From positions 1 through 62,243 of the forward strand of contig CAMCYR010000012.1 of assembly GCA_945885475.1 (NCBI GenBank): a stretch of DNA of 62,243 nt. The letters are read 5' to 3'. This DNA comes from Chitinophaga pinensis (GTDB lineage Bacteria > Bacteroidota > Bacteroidia > 2-12-FULL-35-15). The first letter of the stretch is position 1; every line of letters begins with the position of its first letter. The translations under genes and the position numbers were made by a program. This document shows positions 8,373-17,163 of this stretch, one piece after another. The notes under the pieces were generated by a model. It ran no database searches. It saw nothing but the letters and a program-made list of their open reading frames with translations, and was not told the DNA's origin.

Positions 8373-10221
8373 TAGAATTATAGCGGCAATTTGTCTTTTT
8401 TGTTTTTCAAACATTAGCTTTTCTCAGGGCTTGGTAGAGAATGAATTAACGACCAATCACATTATTATCAGTAAATATGAGCAGATAAAATCTTCTTATA
8501 GAGCTCCCTCACTTTCGGATACGATTATTTTAGGAGTTAAAGGGATCTTAGATGACTTCTCAGGAAATGGTCCCTACCCGGATACAGCCATTTGGCTTGA
8601 TAATAAAGTTTTTATTAACCGTGATTTTGCAAAAGCACCCATTTCGCTTGGAGTAGCAACTTTTGAAGGATTAGATTATAATGGTTTTCCATACGATTTT
8701 ACGGCTGGATCAACAACTTCAGCTGTTGCTGATTTTCTGACATCCAAGCCGATTCATTTAAATAATCCACCTAGTGATTCTGTTTATTTAAGTTTCTTTT
8801 ATCAGCCCCAAGGTAATGGGAATGCTCCCGAATATCAGGATTCATTGGTAGTACAATTTAAGAACGCAACATCAGGATGGAAAAATGTATGGGCGAAAAG
8901 GGGTACAACGCTTCCTGCAACCGATAGTTCCTGGTCTTTGGCAATGATTCCAATTGCCGATACGGCCTATCTGAAAGATGGTTTTCAATTCCGCTTTTAT
9001 AATCGAGCAACGATCAGCGGAAACACCGATCATTGGAATATCGATTATGTATATCTTAACAAAACAAGGAATATAAATGATACCACTTTTGAGGATGTCG
9101 CTTTTGTTTATAAAACTCCACCCTTGATTAGTTTGTATTCTGCAATGCCCTGGAAACAATACAGTGCATCGGATATGAAATTGAATTACACTACGACCAT
9201 CCGCAACAATCATTCGGTAACAAAAAATGGAAGTTTTAAATACAAGATTTACAACGATCTTGGCATTCAGGTTAATACTACTTATTCCGGTGGCAGTTTT
9301 AATATCGATCCTTTTTCTACAAGTGGATATATGAATTACGCAGCGTTCACTAATCCTGCGCTTAATTTCACAATACCTTTATTAACTACAGCGTCTCGTT
9401 ATACAATTGAAAGTTCGATCTCTTCCACTCCTGATAATGATCGTGGTAATGACACCGTTCGTTTTGTCCAGGACCTGACCAATTACTTTTCTTATGATGA
9501 TGGAACAGCCGAGAATTCTTTCGGTCTTAGTACTCTTTACGCTCAACTTGCAGAAAAATTTACATTGAATGTTGCCGATTCCATGCAGTATATTGATATT
9601 TATTTTAATCCATTTTTAACCAATACATCTATTTACTCTTTTAATTTACACATCTGGACGGATGGAGGAGGAGCTCCGGGAACAGTTGTTTATATAGGAA
9701 GTGTAGCTGAAAGTCCGGAATACGGTATGGTGATGCCCAATCAGTTTATAAGATACAAATTGGATGCCCCAGTTTATTTGAATCCGGGCGTTTTTTATGT
9801 TGGGTTCAAGCAAAATACAAATCAGTTTTTAAATGTTGGAGTAGATAAAAACACCAATACTCAAACAAAAATATTTTATAATGTCACCGGCTCTTGGAAT
9901 GCATCTCCGTTTTTTGGTTCTTTGATGCTTCATCCTGTTTTTGGTTCAGCAGCCGAGTTTACCGGGCTTACCGATACTGAGTCCATTACCGGAAAAATGG
10001 TGGTTTATCCTAACCCTGCGAACAATCAGTTATTTATTGATGGTTTTCCTCCTGCTAAAAAAATTAGTTTTACCATTTTGGATCTATTGGGTAAAGTTGT
10101 AATCACTAATTCTGTTTATACAAATTTCATAGATATTTCAATTTTAGAAAGTGGTGTATATTTTATTCAGATGAAGGATGAAGAAAATATTTCTACTGTT
10201 AAATTTATTAAAGTAAACTAA
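8350..10221 (+). CDS. Secreted protein with type IX secretion (T9SS type A) C-terminal sorting domain
   Basis: A 623-residue secreted protein. The N-terminus has a basic start, a hydrophobic stretch (AAICLFCFSNISFS) and a signal peptidase-like end before QGLVEN. The middle is rich in beta-strand, Asn, Thr and Asp without a catalytic motif I recognise; it may be adhesive or structural. Residues from about 550 form a T9SS type A sorting domain: VVYPNPANNQLFI, then ILDLLGKVV, then SGVYFIQMKDE and a final KFIKVN. Such domains carry proteins across the outer membrane through the Por machinery, and anchoring or release follows. Three consecutive ATG codons open the gene inside the end of the PASTA gene. 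The rluD gene follows after 20 bases. Confidence 0.85.
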   Translation: MMMRILINRIIAAICLFCFSNISFSQGLVENELTTNHIIISKYEQIKSSYRAPSLSDTIILGVKGILDDFSGNGPYPDTAIWLDNKVFINRDFAKAPISLGVATFEGLDYNGFPYDFTAGSTTSAVADFLTSKPIHLNNPPSDSVYLSFFYQPQGNGNAPEYQDSLVVQFKNATSGWKNVWAKRGTTLPATDSSWSLAMIPIADTAYLKDGFQFRFYNRATISGNTDHWNIDYVYLNKTRNINDTTFEDVAFVYKTPPLISLYSAMPWKQYSASDMKLNYTTTIRNNHSVTKNGSFKYKIYNDLGIQVNTTYSGGSFNIDPFSTSGYMNYAAFTNPALNFTIPLLTTASRYTIESSISSTPDNDRGNDTVRFVQDLTNYFSYDDGTAENSFGLSTLYAQLAEKFTLNVADSMQYIDIYFNPFLTNTSIYSFNLHIWTDGGGAPGTVVYIGSVAESPEYGMVMPNQFIRYKLDAPVYLNPGVFYVGFKQNTNQFLNVGVDKNTNTQTKIFYNVTGSWNASPFFGSLMLHPVFGSAAEFTGLTDTESITGKMVVYPNPANNQLFIDGFPPAKKISFTILDLLGKVVITNSVYTNFIDISILESGVYFIQMKDEENISTVKFIKVN

Positions 10222-10241
10222 GTTAATTTATTATTATCCTG

Positions 10242-11333
10242 ATGAACGAAGAAGAAATAGAAGTTGTTGACGATGGTGATGATCAGGAATTATTTGAACA
10301 CCTCCGGATAGTTGTCGATAAAGGGCAAGGCCTGTTGCGAATTGATAAATTTATCATGAACCGTACAGAAAATGCTACGCGTTCAAAAATTCAACAAGCA
10401 GCTGAGAGTGGTAATATTCTGGTAAATGATAAACCGGTAAAATCAAACTACAAAGTAAAACCGTTTGATGTTATTACTGTTGTATTCGCTCATCCTCCCC
10501 GTGAGATTGAATTAATTGCTCAAAATATTCCTCTACAAATTGTATTTGAGGACAACGATCTGATCATCATTAATAAAGTTCCCGGTATGGTTGTTCATCC
10601 TGGTTATGGAAATTATTCAGGGACATTAGTTAACGCCTTGGTATATCATTTTCAGCAATTGCCAACCAGTAATTATGCAGCTACCACGAAGGCTACAAAA
10701 AAGTCCAAAGAACAAGCTTTGCTTCGCCCTGGATTGGTTCACCGTATTGATAAAAATACCAGTGGGATTATGGTGATTGCAAAGAGTGAAACCGCGATGG
10801 TAAAACTGGCAAAAGATTTCTTCGACAGAAACCTTGATAGGATTTATTATGCTTTGGTTTGGGGTGATTTTAAAGAAGATGAAGGAACTATTACAGGAAA
10901 TATAGGAAGACACTTAAAAGATAGAAAAAAAATGGATGTTTTTCCTCCTGATAGCGAGGAAGGGAAGCATGCAGTGACGCATTATAAAGTTTTGGAGCGT
11001 TTTGGTTATGTGACGTTAATCCAATGTAAACTTGAAACAGGTCGTACTCATCAGATTCGTGCACATTTACAGCACATCGGCCATTCTTTATTTAATGATG
11101 AAACCTATGGTGGAAACCGTATTTTGAAAGGAACAACTTTTGCTAAATACAAGCAATTTGTAGATAATTGTTTTGATATTTTGCCTCGTCATGCACTGCA
11201 TGCAAAGTCATTGGGTTTTAATCATCCCATAACAGGGAAATATATAAATTTCGATTCTGAATTGCCCGATGATATGCAAGCGGTAATTAACAAATGGAGA
11301 GGTTATTCGGTTTCGATGGCTTTGGAAGAGTAA
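10242..11333 (+). CDS. rluD: RluA/RluD family 23S rRNA pseudouridine synthase
   Basis: A 363-residue RluA-family pseudouridine synthase. An N-terminal S4 RNA-binding domain (LLRIDKFIMNR to VNDKPVKSNYKVKPFD, residues about 27-80) precedes the catalytic domain, whose motif HRIDKNTSG carries the catalytic aspartate. The later stretch GRTHQIRAHL is also conserved in the family. It converts uridines of 23S rRNA helix 69 into pseudouridine if it is a true RluD, the usual case for this domain order, although RluC-type specificity cannot be excluded. An acidic extension of about 25 residues precedes the S4 domain. It sits in a plus-strand run between the T9SS cargo gene and lpxD. Confidence 0.93.
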   Translation: MNEEEIEVVDDGDDQELFEHLRIVVDKGQGLLRIDKFIMNRTENATRSKIQQAAESGNILVNDKPVKSNYKVKPFDVITVVFAHPPREIELIAQNIPLQIVFEDNDLIIINKVPGMVVHPGYGNYSGTLVNALVYHFQQLPTSNYAATTKATKKSKEQALLRPGLVHRIDKNTSGIMVIAKSETAMVKLAKDFFDRNLDRIYYALVWGDFKEDEGTITGNIGRHLKDRKKMDVFPPDSEEGKHAVTHYKVLERFGYVTLIQCKLETGRTHQIRAHLQHIGHSLFNDETYGGNRILKGTTFAKYKQFVDNCFDILPRHALHAKSLGFNHPITGKYINFDSELPDDMQAVINKWRGYSVSMALEE

Positions 11334-11436
11334 TCGGACTAAAGTTGAAATTGATTATTCTTATTTTCTTTTTTATAGTTTAGTAACTACTTTAACAACT
11401 TAGTTTTTTTATTTAAAATATTAAATCATACAGATC

Positions 11437-12468
11437 ATGGAATTCTCTGCTCAACAAATTGCGGGTCTATTGCAAGGACAAATAGAAGGCGATGAATCAA
11501 TTAAAATAAGTAAACTGTCTAAAATTGAAGAAGGTGTTTCTGGCTCCATTTCTTTTTTAGCGAATCCCAAATACACACACTATATTTATTCTACGAAAGC
11601 GTCTTTAGTAATAGTTAGTAAAGATCTTGTTCTGACAGCTCCCGTAAGTGCAACATTGATAAGGGTAGACAGTCCTGAAACTGCATTTTCAAAATTGCTT
11701 GAAATGTATAATCAGGTAAAATTGAATAAGACAGGGATCTCTAAACATGCGTTTATTTCTGAAAGTGCAAGCGTTGGAACAAATATCTATGCAGGTGAAT
11801 TTGCAGTGATCAGTGATAATGTAAAGATCGGAAACAATGTTAAAATATATCCTCAGGTATTTATCGGAGAAAATGTAGTGATCGGAGATAACACGACCTT
11901 ATTTGCAGGCGTTAAAATCTATTCCGAAACACAGATCGGAAACGATTGCATCATTCATTCAGGAACTGTAATCGGTAGCGATGGTTTCAGATTTAATCCG
12001 CAGAACGACAATCAAAAAATTCCTCAAATTGGAAATGTTATCATCGAAGACAATGTTGAGATTGGAGCTAATTGCGCAATAGACAGAGCTACTTTGGGAT
12101 CTACTATTTTGCGAAAAGGAGTGAAATTTGATAACTTGATTCATATAGCTCATAATGTGGAAGTAGGTGAGAATACTTACATTGCTGCACAAGGAGTTGT
12201 TGCCGGATCTACAAAAATCGGTAAAAATTGTATGTTTAGCGGGCAGGTTGGAATCGTAGGTCATTTGGATATCGCAGATCAGACGATGATAACAGCACAG
12301 TCGGGAATCTCAAAAAATATTACTAAAAAGGGAGAAGTTTATATGGGTTCTCCTGCATTCGAAGCAGGAAAATATCGCAAAGCGTATATTCATTTCAGAA
12401 ATCTGGATGCGATTGTTCAGCGTATAGATAAACTTGAAAAACAAGATAAGATTGCCGAAAAGAGCTAA
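11437..12468 (+). CDS. lpxD: UDP-3-O-acylglucosamine N-acyltransferase LpxD
   Basis: A 343-residue acyltransferase of lipid A synthesis that adds the N-linked hydroxyacyl chain to UDP-3-O-acylglucosamine, using acyl-ACP. The N-terminal uridine-binding domain (about 1-100) contains the typical SISFLANPKY motif. It is followed by a left-handed beta-helix with many imperfect hexapeptides (IGNNVKI, IGDNTTL, IGNDCII). The catalytic histidine lies in the conserved IHIAHNVEVG segment, and the acyl-binding region ends in SPAFEAGKYRK. Length and domain order agree with the family. Its presence shows a Gram-negative outer membrane. A strong hairpin terminator follows, shared with the converging desaturase gene. 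Confidence 0.96.
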   Translation: MEFSAQQIAGLLQGQIEGDESIKISKLSKIEEGVSGSISFLANPKYTHYIYSTKASLVIVSKDLVLTAPVSATLIRVDSPETAFSKLLEMYNQVKLNKTGISKHAFISESASVGTNIYAGEFAVISDNVKIGNNVKIYPQVFIGENVVIGDNTTLFAGVKIYSETQIGNDCIIHSGTVIGSDGFRFNPQNDNQKIPQIGNVIIEDNVEIGANCAIDRATLGSTILRKGVKFDNLIHIAHNVEVGENTYIAAQGVVAGSTKIGKNCMFSGQVGIVGHLDIADQTMITAQSGISKNITKKGEVYMGSPAFEAGKYRKAYIHFRNLDAIVQRIDKLEKQDKIAEKS

Positions 12469-12507
12469 TTATCCCGAATGTACTATGTATTAATAGTTCA
12501 ATGAAAT

Positions 12508-12538
12508 TCGTCAGGCAGGTTTTGTCTGGCGATTTTTT
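12508..12538. terminator. Strong intrinsic terminator between converging lpxD and desaturase genes
   Basis: A 10-bp stem (12508-12517 with 12523-12532, two G-U pairs) and a five-base loop are followed by six T. The T run reaches into the stop codon of the opposite desaturase gene, so the hairpin ends lpxD transcription on the plus strand. Confidence 0.85.
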
Positions 12539-13523
12539 ATTTAGAGAGGTTTAATTCTGAAAGCGAAATCATTCTATTCTGATCCGAATCCCATAACTTT
12601 AGACGTAAACAAGAAATGATGTCTGATAATTTGAACGAAGTAATTTTTGCTTCCTGAAGTTCCTTAATGCTTTTCATCGTTTCCGGTAAACGGTAGAAAG
12701 GAATCCGCGCATTCAAATGATGGATGTGGTGGTAGCCGATATTAGCTGTGATCCAGGTTAAAACAGGATTCATTTTTAAAAAGCTCGATGAATCCAATGC
12801 CGCATTTGCATAGGTCCATTCCTCATTACTTTTGAATATTACACCGGGAAATGTGTGTTGAGCGTAGAACAAATAAGCTCCGATCATGTGTGAAATAAAG
12901 AATGGTAAGAAGAAGGCAAGAAACCAGGTGAGAGGGCCGGCATAAATAAATAAAGTTACTGCTATTCCGATGTGAATGATCAAGGTCGCTAGTGAATCCC
13001 AATGTCTTTTAGGACTACTGATGAATGATTGAATGCACATTCCGTAGATGAACATTGTTAAATAAGCAAATATCATGTTGAAAGGATGCCGGATTGCAAG
13101 GTAAATGCGTCTTTCACTTTTTGAGGACTCCATGAACTTTTGTTTCGTCATTATTGGAAACGATCCGATGTTGGCGCTGAATAGTTTTGCATTGTTATTA
13201 TGGTGAAAGTCGTGTGAACGTTTCCAGATACTTGCAGGCGTTAACATGTACATACCATAAATTGTAAAAATGAAGTTCGCTAAATAAGATTTTTGAAGGA
13301 TAGTGTGGTGCTGGTAATCATGAAAAATCATGAAGAAGCGTGTTAAAAATATTGCACTGAATATGCTAGAAATAATTTTCCCGTAAATAGTGGGTACAAA
13401 ATAGGTGCCCAGCAATGATGCTATTAAAAAAGTGAAGGCAGTGAGGGTATAAAACCAACTTTTCCATCGAATTTCTTTAGCAAATGGTTTTGTAGCAAGA
13501 ATAAGTTCTTTTCCTTGAAGCAT
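12537..13523 (-). CDS. Membrane fatty acid desaturase family protein
   Basis: A 328-residue membrane di-iron protein. Three histidine clusters expected to bind the di-iron centre are visible: HDYQH in FMIFHDYQHHT, HDFHH in KRSHDFHHNNN, and HHIHH in the C-terminal GYHHIHHLNAR. Hydrophobic segments near residues 28-70, 150-175, 185-225 and around them give at least four membrane helices. The pattern H-x3-H, H-x2-HH, H-x2-HH is that of acyl-lipid desaturases and related hydroxylases or ketolases; the HLNARIPFYRLPE ending is typical of plant- and bacterial-type desaturases. It probably adjusts membrane fluidity. The substrate and double-bond position are not readable from sequence. A TATATTTG element ends five bases before the ATG. 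Confidence 0.82.
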   Translation of the reverse strand: MLQGKELILATKPFAKEIRWKSWFYTLTAFTFLIASLLGTYFVPTIYGKIISSIFSAIFLTRFFMIFHDYQHHTILQKSYLANFIFTIYGMYMLTPASIWKRSHDFHHNNNAKLFSANIGSFPIMTKQKFMESSKSERRIYLAIRHPFNMIFAYLTMFIYGMCIQSFISSPKRHWDSLATLIIHIGIAVTLFIYAGPLTWFLAFFLPFFISHMIGAYLFYAQHTFPGVIFKSNEEWTYANAALDSSSFLKMNPVLTWITANIGYHHIHHLNARIPFYRLPETMKSIKELQEAKITSFKLSDIISCLRLKLWDSDQNRMISLSELNLSK

Positions 13524-13528
13524 AAGTG

Positions 13529-13536
13529 CAAATATA
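13529..13536 (-). promoter_or_regulatory. Candidate -7 element of the desaturase gene, almost touching the ATG
   Basis: On the minus strand the sequence reads TATATTTG, followed by five bases and the start codon. The match to TAnnTTTG is exact, but no clear -33 TTG is present. If used, transcription would begin at or within the start codon. Confidence 0.4.
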
Positions 13537-13677
13537 ATAAGAATTTAGAATAAAAAAATTAAATGTGTAAGCATTAATCGCTCTATTTGCTTGTTTTTAA
13601 GAATATTACGATAAAAGGTGAAAAAATAAAGTTTAATTTTGATTGTTGAGTTTTGAATGTTTTTTTAAATATAAATC

Positions 13678-14343
13678 TTAATCTTTCAATTTATTCTTAA
13701 ATACTTTTTTAAATTTTTCTACTTTGGGTTGAATTACGAATTGGCAATAGGATTCAGAACCATTTTGATTAAAATAATTCTGGTGGTAATCTTCCGCTTT
13801 GTAAAACGGTCCTATCGCACTGATTTCAGTCACAATTGGTTTTTCAAATGCTCCGGACGTATTTAACTCTTTTTTATATTTTTCTGCAAGGCGCTTTTGT
13901 TCTTCATTGTGATAATATATTACGGATCGGTATTGGGTACCAATGTCATTTCCTTGCCTGTTAAGTTGCGTTGGATCATGCGATTGCCAGAATGCCGCCA
14001 ACAGTTCATCGTATGAAATTTTAGTCGGATCATACGCTATCTGGCAAACTTCTGCATGTCCGGTAGTACCATTACAAACTTCACGATAAGCCGGATTTTT
14101 AACTGTTCCCCCAGTAAATCCTGACGACACTGAGTTTACTCCATCTAAAATTTGAAATTGTGCTTCAACGCACCAAAAACATCCCGCTCCGAAAGTTGCT
14201 GTATCCATACTTTTATTAGTTGTGTTCGTTGTACTTTCGCTTATTGTGACTTTTTCTCCCGACAAATTTTTTTGTTCAGTTTCTCTCTGTTTGCATGAGA
14301 CGTTTACATTAGTCAATAACAAAAATAGGATCAGTTTGTTCAT
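13678..14343 (-). CDS. msrA: Peptide-methionine (S)-S-oxide reductase MsrA, probably exported
   Basis: A 221-residue MsrA. The catalytic cysteine lies in GAGCFWCVEA, and GFTGG, GTTGHAEVCQI, SHDPTQLNRQGNDIGTQYRS and YHQNY follow as in all MsrA proteins; a C-terminal YCQFVI supplies a likely resolving cysteine. It reduces methionine-S-sulfoxide in damaged proteins. The first 25 residues form a hydrophobic segment ending in NVNVSCKQRE, so the enzyme is probably exported and perhaps lipid-anchored through that cysteine, although Asn at position -3 is not an ideal lipobox. Then comes a low-complexity linker rich in Ser/Thr. An envelope MsrA would repair periplasmic or surface proteins. It follows a small secreted-protein gene on the same strand. 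Confidence 0.93.
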   Translation of the reverse strand: MNKLILFLLLTNVNVSCKQRETEQKNLSGEKVTISESTTNTTNKSMDTATFGAGCFWCVEAQFQILDGVNSVSSGFTGGTVKNPAYREVCNGTTGHAEVCQIAYDPTKISYDELLAAFWQSHDPTQLNRQGNDIGTQYRSVIYYHNEEQKRLAEKYKKELNTSGAFEKPIVTEISAIGPFYKAEDYHQNYFNQNGSESYCQFVIQPKVEKFKKVFKNKLKD

Positions 14344-14370
14344 TTTATATTCAGATTTATGAATAAAAAA

Positions 14371-14387
14371 AGAGGTACCGGACCTCT
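14371..14387 (-). terminator. Intrinsic terminator after the small Lys/Ser-rich secreted protein gene
   Basis: A 6-bp stem AGAGGT/ACCTCT with a five-base loop, followed on the minus strand by a run of seven T (read from 14370 down). It separates the 105-residue gene from msrA. Confidence 0.75.
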
Positions 14388-14408
14388 GATTTTATACGTA
14401 ATTAATTT

Positions 14409-14726
14409 CTATTTCTTTTGCGGTTCAGCAGACGGTGGCGGAGTCATACTTGATTTCTTGTTTTTGTTTTTATTGTTTTTAGGTATTCCTTGTTCCGTTA
14501 TTGCCATTTTTGTTGATCCGCTGCTGTCTTTTTTTACATCTTTTTTTGAACTAGAACTATCTACTTTCGGATTGATTTTTACAGGCTCCTGTTTTTCAGA
14601 TGCGTTAGGAGCTTCCTGTTTTTGAGAAACTTTTTTATCTTCTTTCTTTATTTCCTCCTGAGCTAACAAAGAAGTACTTAAGCATATTCCTGCAGCTAAT
14701 AATGTAAGTTTTAGTATTTTTTTCAT
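14409..14726 (-). CDS. Small secreted Lys/Ser-rich hypothetical protein
   Basis: A 105-residue protein. The first 22 residues are a good signal peptide (MKKILKLTLLAAG then CLSTSLLA before QEE). The mature part has no predicted fold: it is dominated by Lys, Glu, Ser, Asn and Pro, with runs such as DSSSSKKDVKKDSS and NKNKNKK, and ends SAEPQKK. I do not recognise a family. The opposite strand also has an open frame here, but it lacks a plausible N-terminus, while this strand has a signal peptide and its own terminator. It may be a disordered periplasmic or outer-membrane-associated peptide. Confidence 0.65.
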   Translation of the reverse strand: MKKILKLTLLAAGICLSTSLLAQEEIKKEDKKVSQKQEAPNASEKQEPVKINPKVDSSSSKKDVKKDSSGSTKMAITEQGIPKNNKNKNKKSSMTPPPSAEPQKK

Positions 14727-14782
14727 TTTTATTTAGTGTTGTTTTTATGGAATTAAAACAAAGATAGTGCCAGAAGGTGAAA

Positions 14783-17092
14783 TTATTTTAATAGTTCCAG
14801 TGCCTCCTGAATCGTAATGTATTCACCATTAAAGAAGGCTAGAATAAATGCATCATCAATTCCGTTTTTAACTAATTCACTCTTTGCCGATTGGGCAGCT
14901 GCGTAATCTGAAAAAGGACCAACAGTAAATCTGTTTAAGCCTGTAGGGGTAATTTCTTTTGATATTCCTTTGACGGATTGAAATTTAGCTACTTTTTCCG
15001 GAGGAGGTTCATTTTTGAAAACTCCTACTTGAATCTTAAATGTTACTAATTTTTTATTTACTGTATTTACTGCGGTATTATCAGCTGTTGTTTGCTCAAC
15101 AAGATCTTCCTTCTTTTGGGGAGTCGCTCCAGCTTCCGTTAAAGTTACCCGTTTCCCATCCTTATAAGCAGTGATAAATGCACCTTGGTAACCTTTTAGC
15201 AATAAGTCAACTTTATGTTTTGCAGCAGCATCAAACGTGCTGAAAGAACCAGTCATATATTTGTAGAGTCCATCATCTGTTTTTATTTCTATCAGATCGT
15301 TAATGTCTTTGAAGACATTTTTAGATAATCGGTTCTTGTATGCGCCTAATTGCACTCTGAGAACTATCCCTTTTGCATCAGTAGAAGAAACGCTAGGAAT
15401 GGAAGCGTTAGACACATTATTCGTATTCGTATTGCTTACATTCGAATTATTGTTTACAGTTGTATTGTTCGTATTATTAGATATTGCGCTGGTATTGTTT
15501 GTTGCAGCATTATTTGTTGTGCTATTATTCGTGCTGCTTGGCACTGATGTATTTGTTGCACTTGTCGTATTAGCTAAATTGTTATTCGCAGAAGATTTTG
15601 TATTATTTACAGGCTGAGAGGAATAGGCTGGTGCAGCATAGAATTTGCCATTTTGTTTATACACAACTTTAGCTTCCGTTAAACCTTGCTCAACCAATTG
15701 CTTTTTACGGATTTCGGCATCCAATAAATTGTTAAATTTTCCTGCTGTATAGGTTGTAGTTGAGTCGTCAATATTTGAACTTGAAATATCACCAATACTT
15801 AAAAATTTGGTCATTAATTCTGGAGGAAGTCCCTTTTTGAAAGTACCAACCTCTACGCTGTACTCTTTTTGATATGAACTATTATAAAGTTCCTTTCCAT
15901 TGTGATCATGTCTTACAACAGTTGCAAAAGCACCGGTTGAGTCCATATAAAAGCGATACTTATAATCTATGATAGAGTCATTTAACTGAACACCTTTAAC
16001 GTCTACAAATGAATCCTTTGGGGAATCTAATTCATCGTCTTTATAGTTAGGAACATTGTCATTATCATCATCTAGAGGACATCCTTTAGCATCAACAAGA
16101 ACGCCTTCAGGAGTTCCCTGACAAGAATCGTTCGCATCACTAACGCCATCTTTGTCTAAGTCAGAAAGATCAAGTGCAAAAAAGTCGACATCTTTAAAGG
16201 TATCCTCATCCATGTCACCCTCTTTCTTTTCTTTCATTCCAAAGTTGTAGTGTAAAGAAAAAGAACTCATCATAAATTTATCATTACTTTTTTTACCAAC
16301 GCGATTACCGATACTTTGCTCAGAGATTCCGTCAATGTAATCGGTAAGTGTAAAGTGCATGGTTGCTCCAATCTTAAAATCCCAAAAATCATTGAGTTTA
16401 AACATTACACCGGCTCCAACAGGAATTGCCCAAGAGCGTTCTGCATATTTTCCAAATCCATCGATATTCATTTCGCGTATATCTGACTCGTATTTATAGT
16501 CGCGCTGGACTGCAACGGCCATACTTGCATTTGGGGCACTTTGGTCAATATTGCGAATTGTTCCGTCAGACCAGTAGTAATACCTATTTCCATTTCCATC
16601 AAAAATGTCCGTTTTGGAAAGGAATTCAAAAGATTCGAATCCTACAGAAATATAAGGACTAGCATCTCTTTTAGCAGGTAAAAAGTTGTCAAAGTTGTAA
16701 AGTAAATTGATTCCTCCTACGCGAATTTCAGATTCGAAATTCAAGTTCCTGTTATTGGCTGTAGCACGCTCGTTGGCACCTAATTTACCGAATAAAGCAT
16801 AAAAATTTACCTGTAAATAATCGGTGAAACGTTGAGAAACATTCAGATCATAACCAATTCTACTTACCATTGGAGCTTGAAAATTTTTGTCGTAAAGATC
16901 GCCATAAAATGAAAACATTCCTGTTCCTATACCTATTGACGGTTTAAAAATAAATTCTTTATTCGTTTTTGATTTTTTAGGTTCTGATGGTGTAACAGAT
17001 GAACTATCAGTAATAGATGTGTTTTCTGTTTGGGAGTATAAAACAGAATTTAAAAATAAGAATAATAAAACAATTTTTATTCCTTTATCCAT
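14783..17092 (-). CDS. Outer-membrane beta-barrel protein with TSP3 repeats and three SPOR-type domains
   Basis: A 769-residue envelope protein. A signal peptide (residues 1-20, ending LYSQ) is followed by a beta-strand-rich region (about 40-285) that parallels the 436-residue paralogue at 18585-19895, including RNLNFES, YYWSDGTI and RDYKYE. Thrombospondin type 3 calcium repeats follow (LDKDGVSDANDSCQGTPEG and DDDNDNVPNYKDDE, about 310-350). The rest holds three SPOR-like modules (about 395-480, 575-655 and 690-769), each ending in AFxxGxxIxxxEA, and separated by an Asn/Ser/Thr-rich linker. SPOR domains bind glycan strands stripped of stem peptides. The protein may tie the outer membrane to peptidoglycan at sites of wall remodelling; that role is inferred. 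Confidence 0.8.
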   Translation of the reverse strand: MDKGIKIVLLFLFLNSVLYSQTENTSITDSSSVTPSEPKKSKTNKEFIFKPSIGIGTGMFSFYGDLYDKNFQAPMVSRIGYDLNVSQRFTDYLQVNFYALFGKLGANERATANNRNLNFESEIRVGGINLLYNFDNFLPAKRDASPYISVGFESFEFLSKTDIFDGNGNRYYYWSDGTIRNIDQSAPNASMAVAVQRDYKYESDIREMNIDGFGKYAERSWAIPVGAGVMFKLNDFWDFKIGATMHFTLTDYIDGISEQSIGNRVGKKSNDKFMMSSFSLHYNFGMKEKKEGDMDEDTFKDVDFFALDLSDLDKDGVSDANDSCQGTPEGVLVDAKGCPLDDDNDNVPNYKDDELDSPKDSFVDVKGVQLNDSIIDYKYRFYMDSTGAFATVVRHDHNGKELYNSSYQKEYSVEVGTFKKGLPPELMTKFLSIGDISSSNIDDSTTTYTAGKFNNLLDAEIRKKQLVEQGLTEAKVVYKQNGKFYAAPAYSSQPVNNTKSSANNNLANTTSATNTSVPSSTNNSTTNNAATNNTSAISNNTNNTTVNNNSNVSNTNTNNVSNASIPSVSSTDAKGIVLRVQLGAYKNRLSKNVFKDINDLIEIKTDDGLYKYMTGSFSTFDAAAKHKVDLLLKGYQGAFITAYKDGKRVTLTEAGATPQKKEDLVEQTTADNTAVNTVNKKLVTFKIQVGVFKNEPPPEKVAKFQSVKGISKEITPTGLNRFTVGPFSDYAAAQSAKSELVKNGIDDAFILAFFNGEYITIQEALELLK

Positions 17093-17097
17093 AATTG

Positions 17098-17105
17098 CAA
17101 ATATA
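17098..17105 (-). promoter_or_regulatory. Candidate -7 element of the 769-residue barrel/SPOR gene
   Basis: Minus strand TATATTTG, five bases before the ATG at 17092. Exact match to TAnnTTTG with the same spacing as at the desaturase gene; no -33 TTG at the expected distance. Confidence 0.4.
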
Positions 17106-17109
17106 ATTA

Positions 17110-17147
17110 AAAAAACTCAATCTAACTTCCGTCTGATTGAGCTTTTT
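17110..17147 (-). terminator. Intrinsic terminator after the two-repeat SPOR protein gene
   Basis: Inverted repeat CTCAATC (17116-17122) and GATTGAG (17135-17141) flanked by A-rich and T-rich runs, so the minus-strand transcript ends in a stem followed by T. It lies 20 bases beyond the stop at 17164 and overlaps the upstream region of the next gene. Confidence 0.7.
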
Positions 17148-17163
17148 AGCACATTTTTTGAAT

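Noticed and set aside
15303-15617. 104-codon hydrophobic plus-strand frame
   Set aside because: Antisense of the Asn/Thr linker of the SPOR protein; Val/Leu/Phe runs result from reading Asn and Thr codons backwards.
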